NCBI GenBank assembly: GCA_022798035.1 | Contig: JAAWLS010000013.1 | Location: 1-17,045 of the forward strand | Origin: Lachnospiraceae bacterium | GTDB taxonomy: Bacteria; Bacillota; Clostridia; Lachnospirales; Lachnospiraceae | DNA length: 17,045 bases | Direction of reading: 5' to 3' | In this document: piece after piece, positions 7,087 through 14,523 of the stretch | Numbering within the stretch: the stretch's first letter is position 1 | How the letters are laid out: each line of letters opens with the position of its first letter | Notes under the pieces: generated by a model | What the model saw: only the letters and a program-made list of their open reading frames with translations | What the model was told of the DNA's origin: nothing | Databases searched by the model: none | Translations under genes and position numbers: made by a program

Positions 7087-8049
7087 ATGGTTTATAAAAA
7101 TATATTGGAGGCAATGGGAAACACGCCCTTGATTCGTCTCAATCATATGACGGATAAGGACAGCGCTCAGGTATTGGTAAAGTTTGAGGGATTAAATGTA
7201 GGAGGTTCCATCAAAACCAGAACGGCCTACAACATGATTCGAGATGCGGAGGAGAAGGGCCTGATTAACGAAGATACTATTATTGTGGAACCTACCAGCG
7301 GCAATCAGGGCATTGGCCTGGCACTGGTGGGAGCTGTAAGGGGATATCAGACCAAAATTATCATGCCGGATTCTGTCAGCGAGGAGAGACGCAAGCTGGT
7401 GGAACATTATGGTGCGGAAGTAATTTTGATTCATGACGATGGGAATATCGGCGCATGTATTGAGGAATGCCTTGAGACAGCGCTGTCTATGGCCCGGGAG
7501 GATTCCCGGGTGTTTGTGCCCCAGCAGTTTGAAAATCCTGCCAATCCTGCAGTTCACCGTTCTCAGACCGGACTTGAAATTTTAGAGCAGGTGGAGGGCC
7601 CCATTCACGGCTTCTGTTCCGGAATCGGCACAGGAGGCACCATCACCGGGGTGGGGGAGACCATCAAGAGCAAGAATCCGGATATGGAAATCTGGGCGGT
7701 GGAGCCGGAGCATGCGGCGATTCTCTCCGGCGGTTCTATCGGGACTCACCTGCAGATGGGAATTGGAGATGGACTGATACCGGAGATTTTGAATCAGGAA
7801 ATCTATGATGACGTCTGCATTATCACAGATGATGAAGCTCTCTCCACCTCCAGACGGCTGGCGGCAGAAGAAGGAATTATGTGCGGAATTTCCAGCGGAA
7901 CCAATGTGGCGGCCGCCTTGAAACTGGCTAAAAAGCTGGGAAAAGGGAAGACTGTGGTGACAATTCTGCCAGACACGGCAGAACGGTATTTTTCCACGCC
8001 GTTGTTTCAGGAGAATGGAACGGCCATTCCTTTGGAGAAAATTTCATAA
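7087..8049 (+). CDS. cysK: Cysteine synthase (O-acetylserine sulfhydrylase)
   Basis: A fold-type II PLP enzyme that makes L-cysteine from O-acetyl-L-serine and sulfide in the cytosol. The Schiff-base lysine is Lys43 in GGSIKTRTA. The substrate loop is PTSGNQG (69-75), and the phosphate-binding loop GTGGTITG (181-188) follows the usual spacing. SSGTN (269-273) and LPDTAERYFSTPLF near the C-terminus are also typical. The 320-residue length is normal. The loop reads SGNQG instead of the commoner SGNTG, which may affect substrate handling. AGAAAGGA at 7071-7078 sits eight bases from the ATG. It is transcribed alone from its own promoter. Its last six bases overlap the end of the opposing peptidase gene, with no terminator in between. 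A cystathionine-beta-synthase-like role is possible but less likely without CBS domains. Confidence 0.93.
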   Translation: MVYKNILEAMGNTPLIRLNHMTDKDSAQVLVKFEGLNVGGSIKTRTAYNMIRDAEEKGLINEDTIIVEPTSGNQGIGLALVGAVRGYQTKIIMPDSVSEERRKLVEHYGAEVILIHDDGNIGACIEECLETALSMAREDSRVFVPQQFENPANPAVHRSQTGLEILEQVEGPIHGFCSGIGTGGTITGVGETIKSKNPDMEIWAVEPEHAAILSGGSIGTHLQMGIGDGLIPEILNQEIYDDVCIITDDEALSTSRRLAAEEGIMCGISSGTNVAAALKLAKKLGKGKTVVTILPDTAERYFSTPLFQENGTAIPLEKIS

Positions 8050-8943
8050 AAACACACTTCCCACCGCTATGATATTTTCGGCCAAATCTGAGCGGTAATC
8101 GCAGTCCTGAGGATTCAGGCTGTTGATAACACATCCAAAACTGTTGGGATTTCCGGTGGAGTGAATGTATTTTCCGTCTCCCAGATAAAGAGCGATATGG
8201 CCGGGAAAATAGAGAAGGTCCGCAGGTTTTATCTGAGAGATGGGAATTTCGTGAACGGGATAATCTTCCACAATGGCGGCGTCCCGGTAAATCAGAATGC
8301 CGCACATATAATAGCTCATAAATGTGAGCCCAGAACAGTCAATGCCCATCTGGGTTTTGCCGCCCCAGCGGTAAGATGCGCCAAGATAAGATTTGGCATA
8401 GTTGATAGCACAGAAGCGGACGCCTGCCTGGGTGTACTCCCGCTCTTCCGGATAGAGAAGAGCACAAGAGGGAACGTAGCCCTGGGAACCTTCTGCTGTC
8501 TGAACTTTCTGCCAGCCGTTGGTGGAATAGCCGCAAAGCAGAACCGGGCTGCCCAGAAACAGCGTGGACAAAATGTCTGACTGCACTTTTGGTTTTTCCA
8601 GAATATCAATCATGCCACGCCGGATGACGGCAGTGGGGAGATTATCAGAGGCAGGAGGCTTGAGACAGAATTCCTCTTGAAATGAGGGAACGCTGTTTTG
8701 AAATATCTGCTGCCAGAGCTGACATTCGCCCGGAGAAATTTCCCGGGTATCGGATTGTCTCAGCCATCCGCCGTATCCGTAATGAGTGACGACCTTTAGA
8801 TAGTTTCCCTGTTGTTCCTGAACGGAAACTATCCAGCCGGACAGAAGCTCGTCAGTGATTTTTGAACCGTATGTACAAGAATTTTCCGTAGTTATCGTTT
8901 CGTACAGGAATGCTTTTGGAGTGATAATAATAGCTCTCTGCAT
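8044..8943 (-). CDS. SH3-NlpC/P60 family peptidase, YkfC-like (gamma-D-Glu-diamino acid endopeptidase)
   Basis: A 299-residue cysteine peptidase. The N-terminal 165 residues carry two SH3-like segments (GWIVSVQEQQGNYLKV near 36-51 and NGWQKV...GYVP near 142-158). The C-terminal NlpC/P60 domain has YRWGG (191-195), catalytic Cys203 in DCSG, His249 in PGHIALY and a third residue, probably His261. No signal peptide or membrane segment is present, so it should work in the cytosol, as Bacillus YkfC (dipeptidyl-peptidase VI) does, trimming imported muropeptides after L-Ala-D-Glu. It lies 11 bases behind a membrane-dipeptidase-type gene on the same strand, with GAAAGGA in the gap; a shared recycling role is an inference from that pairing. 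A wall-hydrolase role is unlikely without export. Confidence 0.87.
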   Translation of the reverse strand: MQRAIIITPKAFLYETITTENSCTYGSKITDELLSGWIVSVQEQQGNYLKVVTHYGYGGWLRQSDTREISPGECQLWQQIFQNSVPSFQEEFCLKPPASDNLPTAVIRRGMIDILEKPKVQSDILSTLFLGSPVLLCGYSTNGWQKVQTAEGSQGYVPSCALLYPEEREYTQAGVRFCAINYAKSYLGASYRWGGKTQMGIDCSGLTFMSYYMCGILIYRDAAIVEDYPVHEIPISQIKPADLLYFPGHIALYLGDGKYIHSTGNPNSFGCVINSLNPQDCDYRSDLAENIIAVGSVFL

Positions 8944-8954
8944 AAGTGTCCTTT

Positions 8955-9929
8955 CTATAATACTTCTCTGTAAAACGCTAGAACATTTTTGAAAAAAATC
9001 TTTTCAATTTCACTTTCATGGAAACCTGTTTTCTGCAGTTCCTGTTCCAGTAATTCCAGGCAGCCGCAGTTTTTTAATTCCAGGTTATTGTCAATTCCGT
9101 CAAAATCGGAGCCAAGGCCTATACAGTCTATGCCGCCGACGTCTGCAATATGATGAATATGCAGGGCGATATCTTTGACGTAGCTGTAATAGCGGCCAAA
9201 GACGTCTGAAGTGCCGGAGAGGAAAGGGCCATAGTAATTAGCTCCTATGACGCCGCCGCATTCTGCAATGCTTCGGATTAATTCATCCGGCAGATTCCGG
9301 CCTCGCTGACAAAGTGCACGGGCATTGGAATGACTTGCACAGAATGGTTTGCGGGCCAATTGACAGACGTCCCGGATTCCGGCGTCTGACAGGTGGGAGA
9401 CATCCGGAATCATGCCCAGATGTTCCATTTCTTCCAGAAATTCTCTGCCTAAAGAGGTAAGTCCCTGAGACTGGGACAAATGGTTTGCGGCAGGCTCCCC
9501 GGGAAATCCCAGTTTGTTGGGAAAATTCCAGGTAAAAGTCATCATCCGTGCGCCAAGCTGGTAAAATTTTTTTAGTTTTTCCAGGCTGCCCTCGCAGACT
9601 TCCCCTTCCTCCAATGTTATCAAGGCAGACATTTTTCCCTGCTGTTCATTTTCCATAATCTCGGAATAAGAAGTGACAGGCGCAATGAAATCCTGATTTT
9701 TCTCCATTTCTTCCTGGAAAATCTGAATCTGCTCTCTGCAGTCCCCATAAGGGGAGGAAGTCTGGCTGGTGTCCACAAACATGGCGAAATTCTGGAGCAG
9801 GTATCCGGCATGTTTCATTTTTTCTAAATCCAAATGAAAAGAATTGCTGCGGAGCGCAGCATGTTTTCCACGTTTTCTTTCCTGATAAATGCGGGAAATA
9901 GTGTCACAGTGCATATCTATAATTTTCAT
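8955..9929 (-). CDS. Zinc dipeptidase, peptidase family M19 (renal dipeptidase-like)
   Basis: A 324-residue amidohydrolase-fold dipeptidase. Binuclear zinc ligands are visible in the family order: His7 and Asp9 (DMHCDT), bridging Glu108 (LEEGE), His179 (DVSHLSD) and His200 (ASHSNAR), plus Asp255 in GLGSDFDG. Family members split L-Xaa-D/L-Xaa dipeptides. Next to a cytosolic YkfC-like peptidase, a plausible substrate is a wall-derived dipeptide such as L-Ala-D-Glu (inference). There is no signal peptide, so the bacterial form is cytosolic. The ATG has AAGGAG at close range. It is the first gene of a two-gene minus-strand operon with the NlpC/P60 gene. Confidence 0.92.
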   Translation of the reverse strand: MKIIDMHCDTISRIYQERKRGKHAALRSNSFHLDLEKMKHAGYLLQNFAMFVDTSQTSSPYGDCREQIQIFQEEMEKNQDFIAPVTSYSEIMENEQQGKMSALITLEEGEVCEGSLEKLKKFYQLGARMMTFTWNFPNKLGFPGEPAANHLSQSQGLTSLGREFLEEMEHLGMIPDVSHLSDAGIRDVCQLARKPFCASHSNARALCQRGRNLPDELIRSIAECGGVIGANYYGPFLSGTSDVFGRYYSYVKDIALHIHHIADVGGIDCIGLGSDFDGIDNNLELKNCGCLELLEQELQKTGFHESEIEKIFFKNVLAFYREVL

Positions 9930-9950
9930 AAAAATTCTCCTTAAAATTAA

Positions 9951-9973
9951 GGTGCCAAAAATATTTTGACACC
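9951..9973. promoter_or_regulatory. Operator-like palindrome upstream of the dipeptidase operon
   Basis: The arms GGTGcCAAAA (9951-9960) and TTTTGaCACC (9964-9973) form an inverted repeat with one mismatch and a 3-base centre, 21 bases before the dipeptidase ATG. It lies downstream of the candidate promoter at 10043-10072, as a repressor roadblock site or RNA hairpin would. The binding factor is unknown. Confidence 0.5.
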
Positions 9974-10088
9974 TTTCATCAAACGTTTCCGGGTGAAAAG
10001 TATTTTGATTTTAATGAAAAAAGGTCTTCAAAATATAATTTAATTATACTACAGAAATGGAAAAAATTTGAAGAATTTTATCAAAATA
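9962..10088. repeat. Four copies of the 8-mer TATTTTGA in a 127-bp spacer
   Basis: TATTTTGA occurs on the plus strand at 9962-9969 and 10001-10008, and on the minus strand (TCAAAATA) at 10028-10035 and 10081-10088. The first copy is half of the palindrome at 9951-9973, and the second shares a longer similarity with it (GGTG, a few A, then TATTTTGA). The repeats bracket the candidate dipeptidase promoter. This suggests several sites for one regulator, but the region is AT-rich and chance is not excluded. Confidence 0.45.
10043..10072 (-). promoter_or_regulatory. Candidate promoter of the dipeptidase-NlpC/P60 operon
   Basis: On the minus strand a perfect TATAAT (10043-10048) is 18 bases from TTCAAA (10067-10072). 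The leader would be about 105 bases and would contain the palindrome at 9951-9973. The -35 is weak, so the promoter may need help or be regulated through the repeats around it. Confidence 0.5.
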
Positions 10089-10309
10089 GTTCGTTATATT
10101 TTATGAACAAAATGAGCGTTTGAATTGAGAAGGGACCTGGACTTGAGGCTGCTTTGTGCTGCCAATAAAGTTAATCTAAGCAGTGAGAAAGCACGGAAAA
10201 TGCAAAAAAATAGCGTGGGCTGAATGACTGCCTGAAAAGATATCCAAAGTAGGAAAAGTAAGGTAACTGTAAGATAGCGCTATGATTTCTTTAAGAAATA
10301 GTTGATAAA
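10089..10309 (+). other. Non-coding spacer before the efflux operon
   Basis: Together with 9930-10088 this is a 380-base gene-free region between divergent genes. I find no open frame of note in it. It holds a perfect 10-base palindrome ATAGCGCTAT (10274-10283) and, directly beside it, an inverted repeat ATTTCTT/AAGAAAT (10285-10299), both immediately before the efflux ATPase start. No strong sigma-A promoter reads into the operon; TTGAGG...TAAAGT around 10143-10171 is the best weak match, so an activator may be needed (inference). Confidence 0.4.
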
Positions 10310-11035
10310 ATGAAAAAAAATGAAGCGGAAAGGGATGAAAACAGGTTGGAAAAATTAATTAAAGTTCAGGACATGTGCAAGATTTATAATCCCGGAGAAA
10401 ATGAAGTGCGGGCGTTAGACCACGTAAACTTGGAAATAAACCGGGGAGAATTTGTGGCCATTATCGGTCATTCCGGCTCCGGAAAATCCACATTGATGAA
10501 CATGCTGGGCTGTCTGGATGTACCCACGTTTGGCTCCTATTACTTGAACGGGAAGGATGTCTCCATGATGAAAGACAATCAGCTGTCAGAAATCAGGAAT
10601 CAGGAAATCGGTTTTATTTTTCAGGGATTTAACCTGATTGCAAATCTGAACGCTATGGAAAATGTGGAACTTCCGTTGATTTACAGAGGCATCGGCAGAA
10701 ATGAGAGGCAGAGGCTGGCGAAAGAAGCGCTGACAAAGGTGGGGCTGGAGAAAAGAATACATCACAAGCCATCGGAAATGTCGGGAGGACAGCAGCAGAG
10801 AGTTGCCATTGCAAGAGCGATTGCGGCAGAACCGCCGGTTATTCTGGCAGATGAACCTACGGGAAACCTGGATTCCTCTTCTACACAGGAAATTATGGAA
10901 ATTTTGAAAGGGTTACATAATGCAGGCAAGAGCATTATACTGATTACCCATGACAACGATATTGCGAATCAGGCCAATCGGGTAGTTCGCATTTTAGATG
11001 GAAAGATTGTGGAGGATTATTTTTGCGGACAATGA
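10310..11035 (+). CDS. MacB/LolD-type ABC ATPase of tripartite efflux system
   Basis: Cytoplasmic ATPase subunit, 241 residues. Walker A is GHSGSGKST (53-61), Q-loop Gln105, signature SGGQQQ (158-163), Walker [13 protein letters not shown] (177-188) and switch His214 in LITHD. The [13 protein letters not shown] and ADEPTGNLD wording is characteristic of the MacB/LolD/FtsE-like group that pairs with FtsX-fold permeases. It matches the adaptor and permease genes that follow, together resembling Bacillus YknXYZ. The start at 10310 has no clear ribosome binding site. The first 15 or so residues are extra compared with typical members, so a later start such as TTG at 10346 is possible. The gene is the first of the three; a 114-base spacer precedes the adaptor. 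The substrate could be a peptide or antimicrobial, but this is unproven. Confidence 0.91.
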   Translation: MKKNEAERDENRLEKLIKVQDMCKIYNPGENEVRALDHVNLEINRGEFVAIIGHSGSGKSTLMNMLGCLDVPTFGSYYLNGKDVSMMKDNQLSEIRNQEIGFIFQGFNLIANLNAMENVELPLIYRGIGRNERQRLAKEALTKVGLEKRIHHKPSEMSGGQQQRVAIARAIAAEPPVILADEPTGNLDSSSTQEIMEILKGLHNAGKSIILITHDNDIANQANRVVRILDGKIVEDYFCGQ

Positions 11036-11149
11036 GCCATCGTCATATCTGTATGTGCATTTGACGGATGCAGCGAAGGTCAGATACCTTGTCAGCTTAT
11101 TGTGAGATATTTGACTATAACAGTGAAAGAAAGGCAGGAGGAGAATAGC

Positions 11150-12793
11150 ATGAAAAAGAATAAGAAACTATGGAAAATTATTATTCCAGCGGCAATTGTG
11201 ATAGTCTTGATTGGCGCGGTAATCGTAAACAACATGAAAAATGCCGGGGAAGCCATTGCGGAGGCTATGAAAGTGGAAGCTGTGACAGTGGAGAAAGGAA
11301 ATGTGGCAGAGACCATAGAGACAAATGGAACCGTAGTCAGCGGGGAAGAAAAAGTTATATTTTCTCCGGTCAACGCAGAAGTGGAAACAGCAGAATTTCA
11401 AACAGGTGATTTGGTGAAGGAAGGACAGAAGCTGATAACGTTTGATGTAAAAGATTTGGAGGAACAGAATCAGAAGGCGGAACTTACCGTGAGGGCAAAT
11501 CAGCTGGGATATCAGGATTCTGTAAACAAATCAAATGAGGCCGCCGTAAAACAGGCTCAGGCCCAGTCTGAGGTCTCTTCCCTGCAGGCCCAAGTGGACG
11601 CCAAGAAACAGGAAGTGGCAGATTTGACAGCGGCAGTATCCGGGGATGCCAAAGGCCAGGCGGAAGCTCAGAAACAGGCGGCCAATGAAATCGAGAAACA
11701 AATTAAGGCTCTTCAGAAGGAGCTGAAGAAAGCGGAGAAAGCTCTGGGAAAGGCAAAAGAAGCTTATGAAAAAGCGGAAATAGAACAGCAGACAGCGCAG
11801 GTGAACTTTGAGGCGGCGTCCTCCGCCCAGGATGTGGAAAAACTGGAAGAAAGCAGGGAAGCGCTAAATGCAGCTAACCAGAAATTGGCAGAAAAAAAAG
11901 GAGATTATGACGCAAAGCAGGAAGCTGTAAACAGCCTGAATACTCAGATAACAGAGCTGCAGTCTTCTCTGGCAGGAACAGGGAGCCAAGTAGAAGTCAA
12001 TGCAGATTTGCAGAAAAAATTGGAGACAGCCCAGGCGGAATTGGCAGACCTGCAGGTAAGATTAGAAGGTCAGAAATCCATTGCAGATACAGATGCAGGA
12101 ACCTTAAGCAGTGCGGCAAGGGCACAGATGCAGACCAACAACAATCTGGCGGAGCTGGAAAGCAAGTCTTTGGAAGAACTGATTGCAGAGGGAAAACAGG
12201 GAATTTCCGCAGAGTTTAACGGAGTGATTTCGGATAAGCAGGTGGTGGAAGGAGCTACCGTTTCCCAGGGAATGCAGCTTTTCACACTGCAGAGCATTGA
12301 CAATGTAAATGTAGAAGTGGTTTTGTCTAAAAATGTGTATGACAAAGTGAAAGAGGGCCAGAAGGCAGAAATCACATTGGCAGGCCAGACTTACAAGGGA
12401 ACCGTAAGCAGAATCAGCCGTATTGCCACTGAAGGGGCAGCAGGAACCAATCAGGCAGCTACAGCCTCTGCGGGTATTATGGCAGAGATACATTTAGACC
12501 ATACAGACGACAATATTTTCCTTGGGGTGGACGCTAAAGTGAAAATTCTGGCGGAAGAGGCTAAGGACGTGGTGGTTCTTCCCACAGAAGCAGTGAATAT
12601 TGGAAAAGACGGAACATTCTGCTGGGTATGTGAAGATGGTATTTTGACAAAACGCTCTATTCAGACAGGAGTGTCTTCCAATGAATGCCTGGAAATTACG
12701 GAAGGGATTGAGGAAGGAGAGCAGGTAATTGCAGACCCAGGGGAACATGAAGAAGGAGATAATATTGTACTGACTGACGGCAGCAAGAAATAA
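11150..12793 (+). CDS. MacA/HlyD-type membrane fusion adaptor with long coiled coil
   Basis: Membrane-anchored extracytoplasmic adaptor, 547 residues. One N-terminal transmembrane helix lies near 8-27. The first half of a biotinyl-lipoyl domain is near 69-100 and its second half near 351-381 (AEFNGVISDKQVVEGATVSQG). Between them is a very long Ala/Glu/Lys/Gln-rich coiled-coil hairpin, about 101-345. A beta-barrel domain (about 385-470) and a membrane-proximal domain follow. MacA and YknX are about 370-380 residues, so this coil is roughly twice the usual size. GGAGGAG at 11137-11143 sets the ATG at 11150; the in-frame ATG at 11102 has none. It ends 33 bases before the permease gene. In a Gram-positive cell it has no outer-membrane partner and probably shapes substrate access to the permease across the wall (inference). 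Confidence 0.9.
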   Translation: MKKNKKLWKIIIPAAIVIVLIGAVIVNNMKNAGEAIAEAMKVEAVTVEKGNVAETIETNGTVVSGEEKVIFSPVNAEVETAEFQTGDLVKEGQKLITFDVKDLEEQNQKAELTVRANQLGYQDSVNKSNEAAVKQAQAQSEVSSLQAQVDAKKQEVADLTAAVSGDAKGQAEAQKQAANEIEKQIKALQKELKKAEKALGKAKEAYEKAEIEQQTAQVNFEAASSAQDVEKLEESREALNAANQKLAEKKGDYDAKQEAVNSLNTQITELQSSLAGTGSQVEVNADLQKKLETAQAELADLQVRLEGQKSIADTDAGTLSSAARAQMQTNNNLAELESKSLEELIAEGKQGISAEFNGVISDKQVVEGATVSQGMQLFTLQSIDNVNVEVVLSKNVYDKVKEGQKAEITLAGQTYKGTVSRISRIATEGAAGTNQAATASAGIMAEIHLDHTDDNIFLGVDAKVKILAEEAKDVVVLPTEAVNIGKDGTFCWVCEDGILTKRSIQTGVSSNECLEITEGIEEGEQVIADPGEHEEGDNIVLTDGSKK

Positions 12794-12826
12794 ATCAGTA
12801 TACAATGAAAACTGTGAGGTATGTAA

Positions 12827-14062
12827 ATGGGAAATATGATGGAATATATCAAAATGGCCTTTAAGAATATCAGGGCCAATAAAGGGCGCTCTTTTCTGAC
12901 GATGCTGGGCATTATCATCGGTATTTCCTCCGTTATTATGGTGATGTCTGTGGGAGACGGAACAGCCAATGCCATGAATTCAGAGGTGTCAGACCTTGGA
13001 ACTGGGCAGATTGCCCTGTACTGCAGTGAGGATGCCTCCAATGCGGAAGAATGGATTACGCCGGAGGATATAACAGCGATAGAAGAAAAGGTGAAGGGCG
13101 TGGAGGGGGTGACTCCCGGTGATGGTGCGGCTGGAACCACTTCCACAGGAAAGGGAGAATTCTTCCTGCAGTTAAACGGTGGAACGGAGATTATGCAGAA
13201 AGCCGTCAATTATGATATGAAACGAGGCACTTATTTTACAAGAGAAGATGTAGAGATGGGAAACCGTGTCTGCGTCATTACAAGCAGTGACGCCAAACGT
13301 TTGTTTGGCTCTGATGATGTGGTAGGAATGGACATTGAGGCGACGATAAATAATATCACAAACAGTTATCGGATTGCAGGGGTAACACAACAGAAGGAAA
13401 ACGGCGGTTTTGTCAGTTATACCTATGAAGGGGCTCCGGTGGCCTTGGATGTACCTTACACTTCCTTTGAGAGCTTTGGATGGGAGAGCGATTCTTTTTA
13501 CTCTGTCACATTGTTTGCCGATGAGAAGGCCGACAGTGAAGAAGTAGTGAAGGATGTGGTGCATCTGCTGGAAACAAGACATCAGTGTGCCGGAGAGGAG
13601 TATTATCAGGTAGAGAGTTTTCAGGATATGGTGAAAGAACTGAATGATGTACTTAGAATTGTAACTACGTTTATCTCCTGTGTTGCGGCCATTTCCCTGA
13701 TTGTGGGAGGTATCGGCGTGATGAATATTATGCTGGTATCCGTGACGGAGCGTACCAGAGAAATTGGAATCCGCAAGTCCCTGGGAGCGAAGACTTCTTC
13801 CATACTTATGCAGTTTTTGGCAGAGGCGGCAATTCTCACCATTGTAGGAGGCATCATTGGAATCATAGTGGGATTGGTCGGCGCAGTGGGAGCCTGCGGT
13901 TTGATGAGCGCATCCATGGGCAGTACCATTCATCCGGGAATCAAAGCAAGTACGATTCTGGGGGCCACATTGTTCTCCTGCGGAATCGGCGTGTTTTTTG
14001 GAATTTATCCTGCCAGAAAAGCAGCGAAACTAAGTCCCATTGAGGCGCTGAGAAGAAATTAA
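12827..14062 (+). CDS. MacB-type FtsX-fold ABC permease
   Basis: Permease subunit of the efflux system, 411 residues. TM1 (about 21-42) is followed by a large extracytoplasmic MacB periplasmic-core-like domain (about 45-275). Three more helices lie near 279-302, 325-350 and 368-392. The conserved FtsX signature GGIGVMNIMLVSVTERTREI (284-303) and the C-terminal PARKAAKLSPIEALR (395-409) are present. The ATPase domain is on a separate gene, unlike E. coli MacB, where the two are fused. GTGAGGT at 12814-12820 precedes the ATG at 12827. It is the last gene of the operon; a large hairpin at 14069-14155 begins seven bases after the stop. Confidence 0.93.
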   Translation: MGNMMEYIKMAFKNIRANKGRSFLTMLGIIIGISSVIMVMSVGDGTANAMNSEVSDLGTGQIALYCSEDASNAEEWITPEDITAIEEKVKGVEGVTPGDGAAGTTSTGKGEFFLQLNGGTEIMQKAVNYDMKRGTYFTREDVEMGNRVCVITSSDAKRLFGSDDVVGMDIEATINNITNSYRIAGVTQQKENGGFVSYTYEGAPVALDVPYTSFESFGWESDSFYSVTLFADEKADSEEVVKDVVHLLETRHQCAGEEYYQVESFQDMVKELNDVLRIVTTFISCVAAISLIVGGIGVMNIMLVSVTERTREIGIRKSLGAKTSSILMQFLAEAAILTIVGGIIGIIVGLVGAVGACGLMSASMGSTIHPGIKASTILGATLFSCGIGVFFGIYPARKAAKLSPIEALRRN

Positions 14063-14068
14063 TATAAT

Positions 14069-14155
14069 AAAAGGACTGGAGCGAAACAACAAAGTTCTGT
14101 CATCTGGCATGATAGCCATATCAGGCAGAAACCTTGTATTTCGCACAGTCCTTTT
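14069..14155. terminator. Large bidirectional terminator-like inverted structure
   Basis: The outer arms AAAAGGACTG (14069-14078) and CAGTCCTTTT (14146-14155) pair perfectly. After a short bulge GCGAAA (14081-14086) pairs with TTTCGC (14139-14144). Further in ACAA (14089-14092) pairs with TTGT (14134-14137), TTCTG (14095-14099) with CAGAA (14126-14130), and TGGC (14105-14108) with GCCA (14115-14118). T-runs follow the stem in both directions (TTTTGTTGT on plus, TTTTATTATATT on minus). It sits between the convergent efflux permease and small secreted protein genes, so it can end both transcripts. It is much longer than an ordinary terminator. Confidence 0.75.
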
Positions 14156-14185
14156 GTTGTCTGTAAAGCAGGTAACAATTTTGCG

Positions 14186-14461
14186 TTATCGTCTGCCGCG
14201 GCCGCATCTATTTCCTCTGCCGTACCCGCGTCCGGCATTAGAGTTCCGGTAATCGCAGATACCATCACCGTCTTCATCCACAAAACAAGCGCCGTATCCG
14301 GTGTCAGAATTCCAGTTGTCGCAGACACCGTCACCGTCTTTATCTATGAAGGCGGCGCAGTTTACATCCTGGGCTGCAGCCGGAGCTGTCCCCGCTGTTC
14401 CTGGAGTGATAACTGCCGCAAGGGCCATTGCTCCCGCAAGTATTCCATATATATGGTTCAT
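14186..14461 (-). CDS. Small secreted protein with two Asp-rich calcium-binding loops
   Basis: A 91-residue protein with an N-terminal signal peptide (hydrophobic to about residue 18, cleavage near AAA-QD at 28-31). The mature part holds two near-identical loops, DKDGDGVCDNW (40-50) and DEDGDGICDYR (62-72). They have the D-x-D-x-D-G layout of EF-hand/thrombospondin type 3/dockerin calcium loops. Five cysteines (35, 47, 59, 69, 86) could form disulfides. A basic, Gly/Arg-rich tail ends in RGRR. I recognise no named family; calcium binding is inferred from motif. AAGGAGG lies at the right distance before the ATG. It follows the truncated Crp-type gene by 62 bases on the same strand and probably shares its promoter. 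Its 3' end faces the large hairpin. Confidence 0.8.
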   Translation of the reverse strand: MNHIYGILAGAMALAAVITPGTAGTAPAAAQDVNCAAFIDKDGDGVCDNWNSDTGYGACFVDEDGDGICDYRNSNAGRGYGRGNRCGRGRR

Positions 14462-14523
14462 GACAAAATCCTCCTTTTTGTTTTTGATTGTAGTAAAAAA
14501 ATTCGTTGCTGTATGTAATCAAG

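Noticed and set aside
13172..13933. Minus-strand open frame of 253 codons
   Set aside because: It is entirely antisense to the FtsX-type permease, is rich in His, Ser and Cys, and has no recognisable domain.
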